Positions 32,406 through 41,993 are shown, numbered from the stretch's first letter. The stretch: 64,000 nt of DNA from Flavobacterium sp. 11 (GCF_002754315.1 NZ_PEFE01000001.1:2976001-3040000), one strand, 5' to 3'. The notes: generated by a model from the sequence alone, not told the origin. A program made the numbers and translations.

Positions 32406-33560
32406 TTATATTTTTATCATTCCGTTAACAACTTTTATGTTATTATCTAAATAAAAATCAGCTTTTTGATTCAATTTAGGAATATTATCAAAATCATCTT
32501 TATATAAAGCTCCTTTAGCATCGTATTCAAAATGACCGAAATAATTTTCTAAATCCCCTATTTGTGAAACATAGGCATTAAAACAAACCCGATTTTCAAT
32601 TAACTCCTCTTTGTATTGTGATGCAAAATTGGTGATTATTTCGATACCATCATAATTTATTTTGATGTTTTTATACATAAAATCATAAAAAACGACTTTA
32701 TTTTGAGGAATATTCAAATATTTATTAATTCCGTTGCTAACTATAACGTTTTCGCAAAGTGACATAAAACTCGAAATTAGCGCCATAAAAACATATTTAC
32801 GCGTTTCTTCTCTTTCATAATCATTTGCAAAATGTCCGGCTTCAAACAATAAAGTAGGCACTCCTAAATACTGAAACGTATCTCCAATACAGTTTATATT
32901 AAACGAATCATCAAAACGACCAATTTGATTTGGTAAATATTCCTGAAGTACTTCATTTATACTCGCAATCAAATTGATAGCTTTCAATCTAGACTCGTTT
33001 ATTTCCCGTTCTTCATTATAAGAAGGCGCCAAAAACGACAATGTAGCAGGTTTACCCGTATCGCTTACACCAAAAATAGTACGCTGATCATGAAGATTAA
33101 AGCAATAATCCGGCTTAAAAGTCTCGAAAGTCTCTCTTAAAAGCTTGCTTTCTGGCTGCGTGAGATCTTGCGAATCGCGATTTAAATCTATTTTATTAGC
33201 ATTCTCCCTTGTATATAATGTTGCGCCATCAGGATTCAACATAGGAATACTGCAAAAAGTAAATATATTTAGTAATTTTTGAGCCAATTCTGAACCACTA
33301 TGCAATACATTTAAAAAGTCAAACAACGCTTTTGTAGTTGTACTTTCATTTCCATGCATTTGTGACCAAAGAAAAATTCTAGTTTTACCTGCTCCGATTT
33401 CATACGAATAAATAGATTTTCCAAGAACTGATTTTCCAATAATACTTAGTTGATTATTGGTGTTTAATTTTTGTAATAATGGCTCAATCGAATCTAAAGT
33501 TATGTAACGACCTCGAATAGATTCTTCTTTATATTGACTGAATAACTGTTCTAAATTCAT
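32406..33560 (-). CDS. M14-family zinc carboxypeptidase
   Basis: 384 residues. The zinc site begins with H and E in SQMHGNESTTTKALFDFL, and the next His is in FNLHDQRTIFG. The catalytic Glu is likely in LLFEAGHFAND. DGATLYTRENANKIDLNRDSQDL is the usual substrate region. No signal peptide is visible, so it probably acts in the cytoplasm, perhaps on cell-wall or other peptides. It is divergent from an XRE regulator across a 311-bp gap with five TTAC-N4-GTAA palindromes, so regulation by that protein is likely. Confidence 0.88.
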   Translation of the reverse strand: MNLEQLFSQYKEESIRGRYITLDSIEPLLQKLNTNNQLSIIGKSVLGKSIYSYEIGAGKTRIFLWSQMHGNESTTTKALFDFLNVLHSGSELAQKLLNIFTFCSIPMLNPDGATLYTRENANKIDLNRDSQDLTQPESKLLRETFETFKPDYCFNLHDQRTIFGVSDTGKPATLSFLAPSYNEEREINESRLKAINLIASINEVLQEYLPNQIGRFDDSFNINCIGDTFQYLGVPTLLFEAGHFANDYEREETRKYVFMALISSFMSLCENVIVSNGINKYLNIPQNKVVFYDFMYKNIKINYDGIEIITNFASQYKEELIENRVCFNAYVSQIGDLENYFGHFEYDAKGALYKDDFDNIPKLNQKADFYLDNNIKVVNGMIKI

Positions 33561-33574
33561 GCTGTTTTATTTGA

Positions 33575-33878
33575 TTTACAAAAGTAAACATCTTTATATT
33601 TACATTTGTAAGCTATTTATAATTCATAAATTTCAATGATGTAAACAGTATTTAGCGTTTAGCCGTAGTAAACCTAGTTCCTATAATTGACAATTGTTAC
33701 CTGTTTTTAGAATATGAATTATGTATTTATTTATCAAATAGTTAAGCGCACTTATATCGATTTAAACTTTACATTATTTACTGTAATAAATACTATTTAC
33801 ACTTGTAATTTTGGTGTTTCAATCTATTTTGATTACATTTGTAAATAGTTAATTTTTAATATTAATTTACAATGGTAA
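33575..33878. promoter_or_regulatory. Array of five TTAC-N4-GTAA palindromes
   Basis: Sites at 33576-33587, 33600-33611, 33797-33808, 33833-33844 and 33867-33878 all read TTAC-N4-GTAA (centres AAAA, ATTT, ACTT, ATTT, AATG). The first overlaps the -7 element of the M14 gene promoter on the minus strand (TACTTTTG, 33586-33579). The fourth overlaps the regulator's own -7 element. The fifth contains the regulator's start codon. This is the layout of an autoregulated divergent operator. Nothing else is seen in this 311-bp gap. Confidence 0.65.
33811..33841 (+). promoter_or_regulatory. Promoter of the XRE regulator gene
   Basis: TTG (33811-33813), a 20-bp spacer and TACATTTG (33834-33841) fit the consensus. 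The -7 element is embedded in one of the TTAC-N4-GTAA palindromes, so a bound repressor would block it. Confidence 0.65.
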
Positions 33879-34348
33879 ACATAGAGGATTTTATAAAAAG
33901 ATTAGAAATTATACTGGATTACTACAGTTTGAATGCTTCTTCTTTTGCTGATAAAATTGGCGTACAGCGTTCCAGTTTGTCTCACCTACTTTCAGGAAGA
34001 AACAAACCCAGCTTGGATTTTATACTTAAAATATTGGAGGTTTTCCCCGATGTGGATTTGTATTGGATTTTGAATGGAAAAGGAAACTTTCCCAAAAATT
34101 CAGAACAGTTTGATAAAAAAGAAAACAGCGTTGAGCAAATAGTAAAACAAAATATTGCTACTCCTCCGCTTACTGAAATAATTCCTGAGAATTTATTTTC
34201 GGAAATAAAAATTCCAAATCCAATTCCTGCATTGGAAACAAAAAAAATAGAAAATCAAAATAGCTCCAAAGAATCGCATTCTGATGAAATTGATAAAATC
34301 GTAATTTTTTATAAAAATGGAACTTTTAAAAGTTATATCCCCGATTAA
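33872..34348 (+). CDS. XRE-family transcriptional regulator
   Basis: 158 residues. The N-terminal helix-turn-helix is clear: LNASSFADKIGVQRSSLSHLLSGRNKPSLDFILKILEVFPDVDLYWIL (about 20-68). The C-terminal two-thirds are polar and proline-rich and end in a short DKIVIFYKNGTFKSYIPD motif. This is a common type in flavobacteria, and its role is not known to me. It most likely binds the palindromes upstream and controls itself and the divergent M14 peptidase gene. Confidence 0.88.
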   Translation: MVNIEDFIKRLEIILDYYSLNASSFADKIGVQRSSLSHLLSGRNKPSLDFILKILEVFPDVDLYWILNGKGNFPKNSEQFDKKENSVEQIVKQNIATPPLTEIIPENLFSEIKIPNPIPALETKKIENQNSSKESHSDEIDKIVIFYKNGTFKSYIPD

Positions 34349-34356
34349 AAAAATAA

Positions 34357-34382
34357 CCCCAATTCAGATTTCCAAATTGGGG
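34357..34382. terminator. Terminator-like hairpin
   Basis: CCCCAATT/AATTGGGG (34357-34364, 34375-34382) just after the XRE gene. A T-run follows only on the minus strand, so it may serve both directions. The rest of 34383-34602 shows nothing I can support. Confidence 0.6.
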
Positions 34383-34602
34383 TCATTCAAAAAAAAACTA
34401 AATTGTAATTTTATTTTCTAAAAACAAAAAACTGAAATTCCACTAGCTTCAACTCTTACATATTATCGCACGAAGCGAAAAGCAACATCAAAAAAGCGCA
34501 ACTAACAATAAACTTTTCGTGTGAATCATTTTTAGAATATAATTCTATATACGGAAAATTCAAAGTTTTGGTTTTAACCTTTTAATCCTATTATAACTTT
34601 TG

Positions 34603-35154
34603 CTAAAATAAATATCCTTTTTCTGGAATTTTACCTTCAACACCTATAAAATGTTTTTTCAAAATAGTCATATCGCTTTCGATATTGCCAGAAGGAAAAA
34701 CTGGATTTCCTAAATTTACTTCTTTCTTACCAAAATTAAAAGCTACAGGAATAATAGGAACATTTGCTTTCAAAGCAATATAATAAAATCCGGTTTTTAG
34801 TTCCGTAACTTTTTCACGGGTTCCTTCCGGAGCAACAGCCAAACGAAAAATTTCCTTTCTTTGGAAAATTGCCGCAATAGAATCGACTTTGTTCAAACCT
34901 CCAGAACGATCCAATGGTTCGCCGCCCATATACCTAAAATAAAATCCGAAAGGAAAACGAAACAATTCCTTTTTACCAACCCAGTTCATTTCTAATCCAG
35001 TTATTCCTCTGGTAAAAATTCCCAAATAAAAATCATGCGCACTTGTATGCGGCATCACCATCATGACACATTTTTTGATATCCGCATCAATTGTCCCAAC
35101 TATTTTCCAACCCATAAGCTTGAAAAATATCCATTTGTAAAATTGTTTCTTCAT
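34603..35154 (-). CDS. Acyltransferase (PlsC-like)
   Basis: 183 residues of the glycerol-phosphate acyltransferase fold. The catalytic HxxxxD is in MPHTSAHDFYLG. The substrate-binding EGTREK segment is in VAPEGTREKV, and VPIIPVAFNFGKKEV is the usual fourth block. It is shorter than PlsC proper and matches a Bacteroidota group of small cytoplasmic acyltransferases. Substrate unknown, likely a lysophospholipid or similar. Confidence 0.85.
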   Translation of the reverse strand: MKKQFYKWIFFKLMGWKIVGTIDADIKKCVMMVMPHTSAHDFYLGIFTRGITGLEMNWVGKKELFRFPFGFYFRYMGGEPLDRSGGLNKVDSIAAIFQRKEIFRLAVAPEGTREKVTELKTGFYYIALKANVPIIPVAFNFGKKEVNLGNPVFPSGNIESDMTILKKHFIGVEGKIPEKGYLF

Positions 35155-35215
35155 TCTTTATTATTTAGTACAAAATAAATAATTTATATCTTATTTTTGA
35201 GTAAAACTGCCACCA

Positions 35216-35881
35216 ATGATTAAAAAAATATTCAGTTATCTAATTCCAATAAAAATTTATGAGACCAAATCTTCGTTGAGTAAATCAATAGAGGTGACTT
35301 GGGCAAATGGGGAATTGGTTTTGGATTCTGAAAATGCAAATTATTCATATGGCAGTTTGCAGCGCATCTTAAGATTAGGATTAAAAAACATTGGCTATGA
35401 AAAAATAGTTCCAATGAATCATATATTAGTTTTGGGAGTTGCAGGCGGAAGCGTAATAAAAACTTTGGTTGATGAAATAAAATACAAGGGAAAAATCACT
35501 GGAGTAGAAATTGACCCGGAAATAATAAATATTGCCAACACCTATTTTAAATTAAATAAAGTAAAAAATCTTGAAATTGTAATTGATGATGCTTTCGAAT
35601 TTGTTTTAAAAACCAAAACCAAATACGATTTAATTATTATCGATATTTTTCAAGATACTACAATGCCTAGTTTTCTATTTGAAACTTTTTTCACCAATAG
35701 AATTTGTTCCCTTTTAAAAAGTCGCGGTTTTATTCTTTTCAATACAATGCTATTGAACGAAAGCCAAAATCTAAGAAACAAAAAATACGTATCTGAATTT
35801 TACAAAAACCAATTTAAAATAAGAACCATTCCTAGAGTTGAAGTCCATAATGAGTTGATTGTTATTGAAAAAATAGCCTAA
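35216..35881 (+). CDS. Spermidine-synthase-like methyltransferase-fold protein
   Basis: 221 residues with the class I S-adenosylmethionine-binding fold: HILVLGVAGGSVIKTLVDE (motif I), ITGVEIDPEIINIANTYF, IDDAFEFV and DLIIIDIFQDTTMPSFLFE. This layout matches spermidine synthase and its relatives. It lacks the N-terminal beta domain of true SpeE, so aminopropyl transfer is uncertain. TATTTTTG at 35192-35199 may be its -7 element. Confidence 0.75.
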   Translation: MIKKIFSYLIPIKIYETKSSLSKSIEVTWANGELVLDSENANYSYGSLQRILRLGLKNIGYEKIVPMNHILVLGVAGGSVIKTLVDEIKYKGKITGVEIDPEIINIANTYFKLNKVKNLEIVIDDAFEFVLKTKTKYDLIIIDIFQDTTMPSFLFETFFTNRICSLLKSRGFILFNTMLLNESQNLRNKKYVSEFYKNQFKIRTIPRVEVHNELIVIEKIA

Positions 35882-35894
35882 AACAAAAGCCTTT

Positions 35895-36623
35895 TTATTT
35901 TATCATTCTCCTGGCTTTTTCTAAATCTTCCGGAGTATCAATTCCAATTCCGACATGAGTGGTTTCAATCATTTTGATTCTTTTTCCAAATTCCAAATAA
36001 CGCAATTGTTCCAGTTTTTCGGATGCTTCCAAAGATTGCATTGGTAAACTATAAAAATCTAATAAAGCTTGTTTTCTAAAAGCATAAATCCCGATGTGTT
36101 GCATGTAGCGAACGCCCACATTTTTTTCTCTTGGATATGGAATTACCGAACGTGAAAAGTACAATGCAAATCCGTTTTGATCCACCACCACTTTTACATT
36201 ATTAGGATTATTGATGTCGTCTTCATTTGTGATTTCGCGCATCAAAGAAGCTAAATCCACTTTTTTATCCAAATCATTTTTAAAAACTTCAATCACTTTT
36301 GCCAAAGGTTCCGCATCAATAAATGGTTCGTCACCTTGCACATTAATCACAATATCAACATCCAGATTTTCGACTGCTTCCGCAATTCGATCACTCCCCG
36401 ATTCATGTTCTTTGATGCTTCGAATGGCTTTTCCACCATGAGAAACAATTTCATCAAAAATTAAATCCGAATCCGTTACCACAAAAACATCATCAAACAA
36501 TTGTGTGTTTATGGCTGCTTCATAGGTTCTTAAAATGACCGTTTTACCTCCCAAATCCTGCATCAGTTTTGCGGGAAATCGTGTCGAAGCGTAACGGGCG
36601 GGAATGACTGCTATTATTTTCAT
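35895..36623 (-). CDS. kdsB: 3-deoxy-manno-octulosonate cytidylyltransferase
   Basis: Activates Kdo as CMP-Kdo for lipopolysaccharide inner core assembly. 242 residues. Seen: [20 protein letters not shown] (the CTP-binding loop), [28 protein letters not shown] and [18 protein letters not shown]. All family blocks are present. Confidence 0.95.
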   Translation of the reverse strand: MKIIAVIPARYASTRFPAKLMQDLGGKTVILRTYEAAINTQLFDDVFVVTDSDLIFDEIVSHGGKAIRSIKEHESGSDRIAEAVENLDVDIVINVQGDEPFIDAEPLAKVIEVFKNDLDKKVDLASLMREITNEDDINNPNNVKVVVDQNGFALYFSRSVIPYPREKNVGVRYMQHIGIYAFRKQALLDFYSLPMQSLEASEKLEQLRYLEFGKRIKMIETTHVGIGIDTPEDLEKARRMIK

Positions 36624-36689
36624 TTTATATGGAATTGCTAAAGCGCTAAGTTAGTATGTTTTTAGGATTTACAAAATTGTTCTCAATCC

Positions 36690-37376
36690 TTAAATTTGCT
36701 TGGTGATATTCCAAAAACTAATTTTACGCCTGATTGTAAAACCTAATTTCTCGTACAATTGTATTGCACCTTTATTCTCTTCAAGCACATGTAAATAAGG
36801 CGTTTTATTTTGCTTGAAAATTTCATTTACGGTATAAACAACTAATTGTTTTGCGTATCCTTTTCCGGTATGATTGGGATGTGTGACTACTGCGCTGACT
36901 TCAATAAAGTCATTCATTTGCATGCGCTCACCAGCTACGGCAACAAGCTCCTCATTTTTGAAAATGCCGTAATAATTACCTAATAAAGCAGTTTTATTTT
37001 TAAAATATCCCGGTTGTACCAAGTTCACTAACTCATATAAAACATCAATATGTTCATCCGTAAGTTTTACGATTGCATCATTAATGGCAACATCGATTGG
37101 ATTGTAAACAATCATTTGAAGACAAACCAATTCTTTATTTAACTTTAATAGATTTGAAAGTTCTGGTTTTTCTCCAACAATAAAAAAACTATCAACCATC
37201 ATCGAATATTCATCGATAGACTTTGCAATCGCATTTCCTTTTTCAAAACCACCAAACGGACAATAATCAGAATGATAAAATTTTACACTGCCGTAATCTA
37301 CCGCAAAACTTTGATGCGTTTCTGATATCGAAAACAAAACCGGATTATCTAATTTTTTATCGTCTTGTGTTTTCAC
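36690..37376 (-). CDS. GNAT-family N-acetyltransferase
   Basis: 228 residues. The C-terminal GNAT domain (about 120-228) has VSAVVTHPNHTGKGYAKQLV with the acetyl-CoA-binding Q/R-x-x-G-x-G/A-like loop, then LHVLEENKGAIQLYEKLGFTIRR. The N-terminal half is the additional domain seen in FR47-type members. The start codon appears to be GTG (37376), since no better ATG lies nearby. Substrate unknown. Confidence 0.88.
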   Translation of the reverse strand: MKTQDDKKLDNPVLFSISETHQSFAVDYGSVKFYHSDYCPFGGFEKGNAIAKSIDEYSMMVDSFFIVGEKPELSNLLKLNKELVCLQMIVYNPIDVAINDAIVKLTDEHIDVLYELVNLVQPGYFKNKTALLGNYYGIFKNEELVAVAGERMQMNDFIEVSAVVTHPNHTGKGYAKQLVVYTVNEIFKQNKTPYLHVLEENKGAIQLYEKLGFTIRRKISFWNITKQI

Positions 37377-37419
37377 AATAATTGGTTTTGAGGATTTGTT
37401 TTAGTGTTAATAGGAGTAT

Positions 37420-37920
37420 TTAGTTTATCATTTTTCTTTCATTCAATAATTTAATCATATTTTTTCCACAAGTAATTATTTGTTCATCGGAATAAGTAAT
37501 TATTTTTTCTTTCTTAAAATTCTTTTTAATAAATATTTTAGGAGTAAAGTAAAACTCTTTTTTCTCTATAATTTTTTTTGTCTTAGATGTGTCAGTATTT
37601 GAATTATTATTCATAAATATATAATCTTCCAAATTCTCAATTTTTATTATTTTGTTGTTCTCAACATAATATTTATTTGTTATTGTTCCAGTCTCTCCAC
37701 CATTTTGAGAAATTAAAAGTAGTAATTTGTTATTATAAAAATACCCTATTAAATTTCCACCGCAAGTTTTCATATCATCAATTCCTAAAATCTCTAATTT
37801 ACTTTGTTGTTGTAATTTATCGATTTTCAAAATTTTAATTTCTATATCATTCGGTTTTATATTTTGACAGTAAGATATTTTCAAAGAGATTAGAAACAGT
37901 AAACAAATTATTTTCTTCAT
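37420..37920 (-). CDS. Secreted protein of unknown function
   Basis: 166 residues with a clear signal peptide (KKIICLLFLISLKISYCQ). The mature part is rich in Lys and Ile. LEILGIDDMKTCGGNLIGYFYNNKLLLLISQNGGETG has two cysteines in all after the signal (CGG and TCGKN), which could form a disulfide. I do not recognise a family. It is more AT-rich than its neighbours. Confidence 0.7.
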   Translation of the reverse strand: MKKIICLLFLISLKISYCQNIKPNDIEIKILKIDKLQQQSKLEILGIDDMKTCGGNLIGYFYNNKLLLLISQNGGETGTITNKYYVENNKIIKIENLEDYIFMNNNSNTDTSKTKKIIEKKEFYFTPKIFIKKNFKKEKIITYSDEQIITCGKNMIKLLNERKMIN

Positions 37921-38000
37921 TTTATTTTTTTTAACTAACCACTAATTCATTATTATCATATCAGTAAATTAATACGTAAGATTTGTTTTAAAAAACAATC

Positions 38001-38831
38001 CTACATAATCTTCACCGAAGTCATACTCAAAGAACCCGCCAATAACTTATCATTAAACAAACTCAGTTCTTCGGATTTTCCTTTTAATCCTAAAGTATAA
38101 ATCAAAGGTAAATAATGTTCTGGCGTAGGAATCGCTAATTGAAATGCTTTACTCTGTTTCTCAAAATCAATCAAGGGTTGGAAATTTCCATCCAGTAAAT
38201 AATTGTTTACTGATTCCCTTGCTTCAATTGCCCAATCGTAACCGTAATTGTCTTTATCGAAATTATGATAATCGACCAACCTTAAATTATGCACAATATT
38301 TCCGCTGCCTACAATCAGGATTCCTTTGGTTCGCAACGCACTTAGTTTTTGAGCCAACTCAAAATGGTATTGCCCGGATTTAGTGTAATCAATACTCAAC
38401 TGAATCACGGGAACATTAGCTTCTGGATATAAATGTTTAATTACACTCCACGCTCCGTGATCCAAACCCCAATGTTCGTCCAGCTCTACTTCTACTGGTG
38501 TTAACAATTGTTTGGTTTCTATTGCTAATTCCGGACTTCCTTTTGCAGGATATTGCACGTCAAACAATGCTTGCGGAAAACCGCCAAAGTCGTGAATCGT
38601 TCGTGGCATTTCCATTGCGGTAACCTTTGTCCCTTTGGTAAACCAATGCGCCGAAATACACAAAATGGCGTTTGGCTGTGGTAACGTTTTAGCCAAGTTT
38701 CGAAAACCCGTCACAAACTGATTTTCTTCAATGGCGTTCATCGGGCTTCCATGTCCTAGAAACAACACTGGCATTTTTTCGGTATTCGAAAAAGAACCTG
38801 AAATTTTATGTAAGTCGTTTAAAGTTTTCAT
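38001..38831 (-). CDS. ygiD: 4,5-DOPA dioxygenase extradiol (YgiD-like)
   Basis: 276-residue non-haem iron or zinc dioxygenase of the LigB superfamily that opens catecholic rings such as DOPA. Seen: PVLFLGHGSPMNAIEEN, ISAHWFTKGTKV, ELDEHWGLDHGAWSVI and IVGSGNIVHNLRL with the expected His ligands. I start at the ATG at 38831 (MKTLNDL). An upstream in-frame TTG at 38837 is possible but less likely. The physiological substrate is unknown. Confidence 0.88.
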   Translation of the reverse strand: MKTLNDLHKISGSFSNTEKMPVLFLGHGSPMNAIEENQFVTGFRNLAKTLPQPNAILCISAHWFTKGTKVTAMEMPRTIHDFGGFPQALFDVQYPAKGSPELAIETKQLLTPVEVELDEHWGLDHGAWSVIKHLYPEANVPVIQLSIDYTKSGQYHFELAQKLSALRTKGILIVGSGNIVHNLRLVDYHNFDKDNYGYDWAIEARESVNNYLLDGNFQPLIDFEKQSKAFQLAIPTPEHYLPLIYTLGLKGKSEELSLFNDKLLAGSLSMTSVKIM

Positions 38832-38858
38832 TACCAAACTATTTTAAAATTATTGAAC

Positions 38859-38919
38859 CATATAAGTCATATAAGGTCATTTAAGTTTTTCTTTGATTTT
38901 AGCTTATATGACTTATATG
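38859..38919. repeat. Perfect 17-bp inverted repeat
   Basis: CATATAAGTCATATAAG (38859-38875) is repeated inverted at 38903-38919, with a 27-nt loop, between two minus-strand genes. It could be a terminator of the helicase mRNA or a dispersed intergenic repeat of the genus. Confidence 0.65.
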
Positions 38920-38929
38920 TTTATCAAAT

Positions 38930-40351
38930 TTACTCTACAAAATTCTCATCCTTAAATCCTATCAAATATAATTTATTTTTTGCTCGGGTCATTGCAGTGT
39001 ACAACCAACGGATGTAATCTCTATTGATGCCATCAGGTAAATACGGTTGTTCTATAAAAACCGTATTCCATTGTCCACCTTGTGATTTGTGACAGGTTAT
39101 GGCATACGAGAATTTCACTTGCAAACCATTGAAATATTCGTTGGCTTTTACTTTTTGGAATTGTTTGTACTTCGTTTCGCCTTCGTAATCTTTCAACACT
39201 TCCTGATACAATCTATTGGATTCTTCATAGGTTAAAGATGGCGATTCACTTTTTATGGTGTCCATTAACAATACCGTTTCAAATGGAATCTGATTGGGGT
39301 AATCAATCATTCTAATTTTTACTTTGGCAAACTTAAAACCGTACAATTCTTTGATATTGAAAATTTCTAATATTTCTATAATATCACCATTGGCAATAAA
39401 ACCCGCTTCATCAGAATCTTTCAACCAAAAATAATTGTTTTTCACCACCATCAAAAAATCGCCTGTGGAAAGTTCGCTTTCTTTATCGAGGATTTTGGTT
39501 CTGATTTGCTCATTATATTGATTCGCCCTTTTATTGGAACGAACAATAAACGCGGTATCTTCAATACTATAATTACTGTAGGCAGAATTGATGGCATCTT
39601 GAATATCATAGCCATCGGTCAACCGAACAATATCTTTGAATTTCTTAACATCAAATTTGAATTCATCAATAAAGGAATCTTTTAATAATTCCCGAAGTTC
39701 AGTTGCATTATGCAAAATTCCGGAATTTTCTTCTTGACGCATGACTTCGTCCAATTCTATATGTTCTACTTCCTTATCATAATTCATTCCCAAAGTACGA
39801 ATGTCCAAAGCCGGACTGATATCTAAATTCACCGGAGGCAACTGAGCGGTATCTCCCAATAAGATCATTTTGCAATTGGTTCCTGAATATACATACGAAA
39901 TCAAATCATCTAATAAGGAACCGTTTTCATATAACTTAGAATCGGAATTCGTATCCGAAATCATCGAAGCTTCATCGACTATGAAAATCGTGTTCTTATG
40001 TTTGTTTTGTTGCAACGTAAACGAAACGCCACCACCGGAAGATTTCTTGGGGAAATATATTTTTTTATGAATTGTAAAAGCCGGTTTGTTCGAATAATTG
40101 GCAATCACTTTTGCCGCTCTACCTGTTGGTGCTAACAAAACATATTTTTTATTGATGTCCAATAAACTGTTTACAATCGTAGAAATTACGGTTGTTTTTC
40201 CCGTTCCCGCATATCCTTTTAATACGAAGATGGTTTTATTATCCGTTTCGGTTAAAAAAATAGCAATTTTTTGAAAAAAAATATCCTGTTTATACGTGGG
40301 TTGAAAAGGGAACTTTTTTTGTAAAAGACTATAAAACAGGGAGGAATTCAT
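38930..40351 (-). CDS. RecD-like ATP-dependent DNA helicase
   Basis: 473-residue SF1 helicase. Walker A is in LKGYAGTGKTTVIST (about 42-56), Walker B in FIVDEASMISD, motif III in LLGDTAQLPPV and the C-terminal UvrD-like module in YAITCHKSQGGQWNTVF and WLYTAMTRAKNKLYLIG. It lacks the N-terminal domains of RecD2. It probably works in DNA repair. Its start is 166 bp from the divergent DUF3822 gene. Confidence 0.9.
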   Translation of the reverse strand: MNSSLFYSLLQKKFPFQPTYKQDIFFQKIAIFLTETDNKTIFVLKGYAGTGKTTVISTIVNSLLDINKKYVLLAPTGRAAKVIANYSNKPAFTIHKKIYFPKKSSGGGVSFTLQQNKHKNTIFIVDEASMISDTNSDSKLYENGSLLDDLISYVYSGTNCKMILLGDTAQLPPVNLDISPALDIRTLGMNYDKEVEHIELDEVMRQEENSGILHNATELRELLKDSFIDEFKFDVKKFKDIVRLTDGYDIQDAINSAYSNYSIEDTAFIVRSNKRANQYNEQIRTKILDKESELSTGDFLMVVKNNYFWLKDSDEAGFIANGDIIEILEIFNIKELYGFKFAKVKIRMIDYPNQIPFETVLLMDTIKSESPSLTYEESNRLYQEVLKDYEGETKYKQFQKVKANEYFNGLQVKFSYAITCHKSQGGQWNTVFIEQPYLPDGINRDYIRWLYTAMTRAKNKLYLIGFKDENFVE

Positions 40352-40462
40352 TTCGTATTATTTGACTGCAAAGTAAAGAATGTTTTTTCAATTTCAATGC
40401 CAATAGCAATTTCAATTTTCAATTACTACTATTGATTTTTGCCATTGCAATTGATATTGATA

Positions 40463-40492
40463 TTGTTATTGATTTTAAAATTTGTAAGTTTG
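40463..40492 (+). promoter_or_regulatory. Promoter of the DUF3822-rsmD operon
   Basis: TTG (40463-40465), a 19-bp spacer and TAAGTTTG (40485-40492). The start codon follows 25 bp later. The surrounding 40395-40470 is a degenerate CAAT/ATTG-rich tract. Confidence 0.6.
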
Positions 40493-40517
40493 CGTTGTTG
40501 AAAAAATCAATAGTATT

Positions 40518-41324
40518 ATGAACATAGCCGAAAAAAAATATAAAAAACTTTCCATTCAAGTTTCCTTGACGGGACTTTCTTTTTGTTGTTTTGACACGCT
40601 AAATAATACAGTAACTTCCTTTAACGAAGTGCATTTTGAGACCTTTCACAAAGCCACAAAAATTGAAGATTTGTTTGCCGATGCTTTTAGAGATTATCCA
40701 GAATTAAAGGATTCGTATGATGAAATTTTAGTGATTCACAATAACAACCTTTCTACTTTTGTTCCGGAACCGTTATTTGACGAAAACTTTTTAGGAAGTT
40801 ATCTGCAATACAACACTAAAGTTTTTGAAACCGATTTTTTTGCTTTTGATGAAATACCAAACTATCAAATGAATGCGGTGTATATTCCGTATGTGAATAT
40901 CAATAATTTTTTCATTGACCAATTTGGTGCTTTCGATTACAAACATGCCAACAGTATTTTGGTTTCAAAACTTTTGATTGCTTCCAAAAATAAGGATGAG
41001 AAAAAAATGTTTGTACATATTAATACTGGTCATTTTGAAATCATTGTGGTTCAGAACCAAAAATTATTACTTTTCAATTCTTTTGATTACAACACGCCGG
41101 AAGATTTCTTGTATTACATTTTATTTACTGCCGAACAATTGAATTTAAATCCCGAAAACTTCCCATTGGAACTAATCGGAAATATTGATACCGAAAGTGA
41201 TTATTATAAAATCGCTTACAAATACATTCGCAACGTTTCTCTTATTGATGTAGAGGATTTACGATGGAACAATTATTTTTCTGAGGCCGAAAACAGAAAT
41301 CATTTTATACTTTTCAACTCATGA
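40518..41324 (+). CDS. DUF3822-family protein
   Basis: 268 residues of a Bacteroidota-specific family with an actin/PilM-like ATPase fold expected: LSIQVSLTGLSFCCFDTLNNTV at the start, KMFVHINTGHFEIIVVQNQKLLLFNSF near residue 155-185. It nearly always precedes rsmD, as here, with a 4-bp overlap (ATGA), so its product may work with ribosome assembly or be merely co-transcribed. Function not known. Confidence 0.85.
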   Translation: MNIAEKKYKKLSIQVSLTGLSFCCFDTLNNTVTSFNEVHFETFHKATKIEDLFADAFRDYPELKDSYDEILVIHNNNLSTFVPEPLFDENFLGSYLQYNTKVFETDFFAFDEIPNYQMNAVYIPYVNINNFFIDQFGAFDYKHANSILVSKLLIASKNKDEKKMFVHINTGHFEIIVVQNQKLLLFNSFDYNTPEDFLYYILFTAEQLNLNPENFPLELIGNIDTESDYYKIAYKYIRNVSLIDVEDLRWNNYFSEAENRNHFILFNS

Positions 41325-41917
41325 GAATCATTTCAGGAAAATACAAAGGAAGACGCATTTTTCCACCAAAAGGATTACCCGTTCGTCCCACAACCGATAT
41401 GTCTAAAGAAGCATTATTTAATGTTTTGAACAACCATTTCAGTTTTGAAGGACTTAAAATATTAGATTTATTCGCAGGAACCGGAAACATCAGTTACGAA
41501 TTTGCCTCCAGAGGAAGCACGCCAATCACTTCTGTTGATGGTGATTTTGGTTGTGTAAAATTTATCAAGCAAGTCGCAGCCGAATATGATTTTAATATTG
41601 CCGCCACAAAAAGTGATGTTTTCACGTATTTAGAAAGATGTAAAACGTCTTATGATATTATTTTTGCAGATCCACCTTATGCTTTGGACCAAAAAACTTT
41701 CGAGAAAATTATCTTATTAGTTTTCGAAAAAGAATTGCTTAATGAAGAAGGAATGATGGTAATTGAACATTCGAAATATACCAAACTGGATCACATGATT
41801 CACTTTTCGTTCCAAAAAAGTTATGGAGGTTCTATTTTTAGTTTCTTCGAAATAGGCTCTGGTGATAAAGAAGATTCTGAAAACGGATCAGACCAAAACG
41901 ATGGTGAAGAAGAATAA
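41321..41917 (+). CDS. rsmD: 16S rRNA (guanine-966-N2)-methyltransferase
   Basis: Methylates G966 in the 30S subunit using S-adenosylmethionine. 198 residues. Seen: MRIISGKYKGRRIFPPKG start, RPTTDMSKEALFNVL, motif I LDLFAGTGNISYEFASRG, and the catalytic DPPY in IIFADPPYALDQ. The C-terminus carries an extra acidic tail (GDKEDSENGSDQNDGEEE). Start overlaps the DUF3822 stop. Confidence 0.94.
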   Translation: MRIISGKYKGRRIFPPKGLPVRPTTDMSKEALFNVLNNHFSFEGLKILDLFAGTGNISYEFASRGSTPITSVDGDFGCVKFIKQVAAEYDFNIAATKSDVFTYLERCKTSYDIIFADPPYALDQKTFEKIILLVFEKELLNEEGMMVIEHSKYTKLDHMIHFSFQKSYGGSIFSFFEIGSGDKEDSENGSDQNDGEEE

Positions 41918-41938
41918 TCTTGATAGAATATAAAACAG

Positions 41939-41969
41939 AAAAGCTCTAGTAAATTACAAGAGCTTTTTT
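41939..41969. terminator. Terminator after rsmD
   Basis: A-run, GCTCTAGTAA...TTACAAGAGC stem with one mismatch, then a T-run. It sits between convergent genes and can act on both strands. Confidence 0.75.
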
Positions 41970-41993
41970 GTTTTTACTAACCATTTAAAGCAA

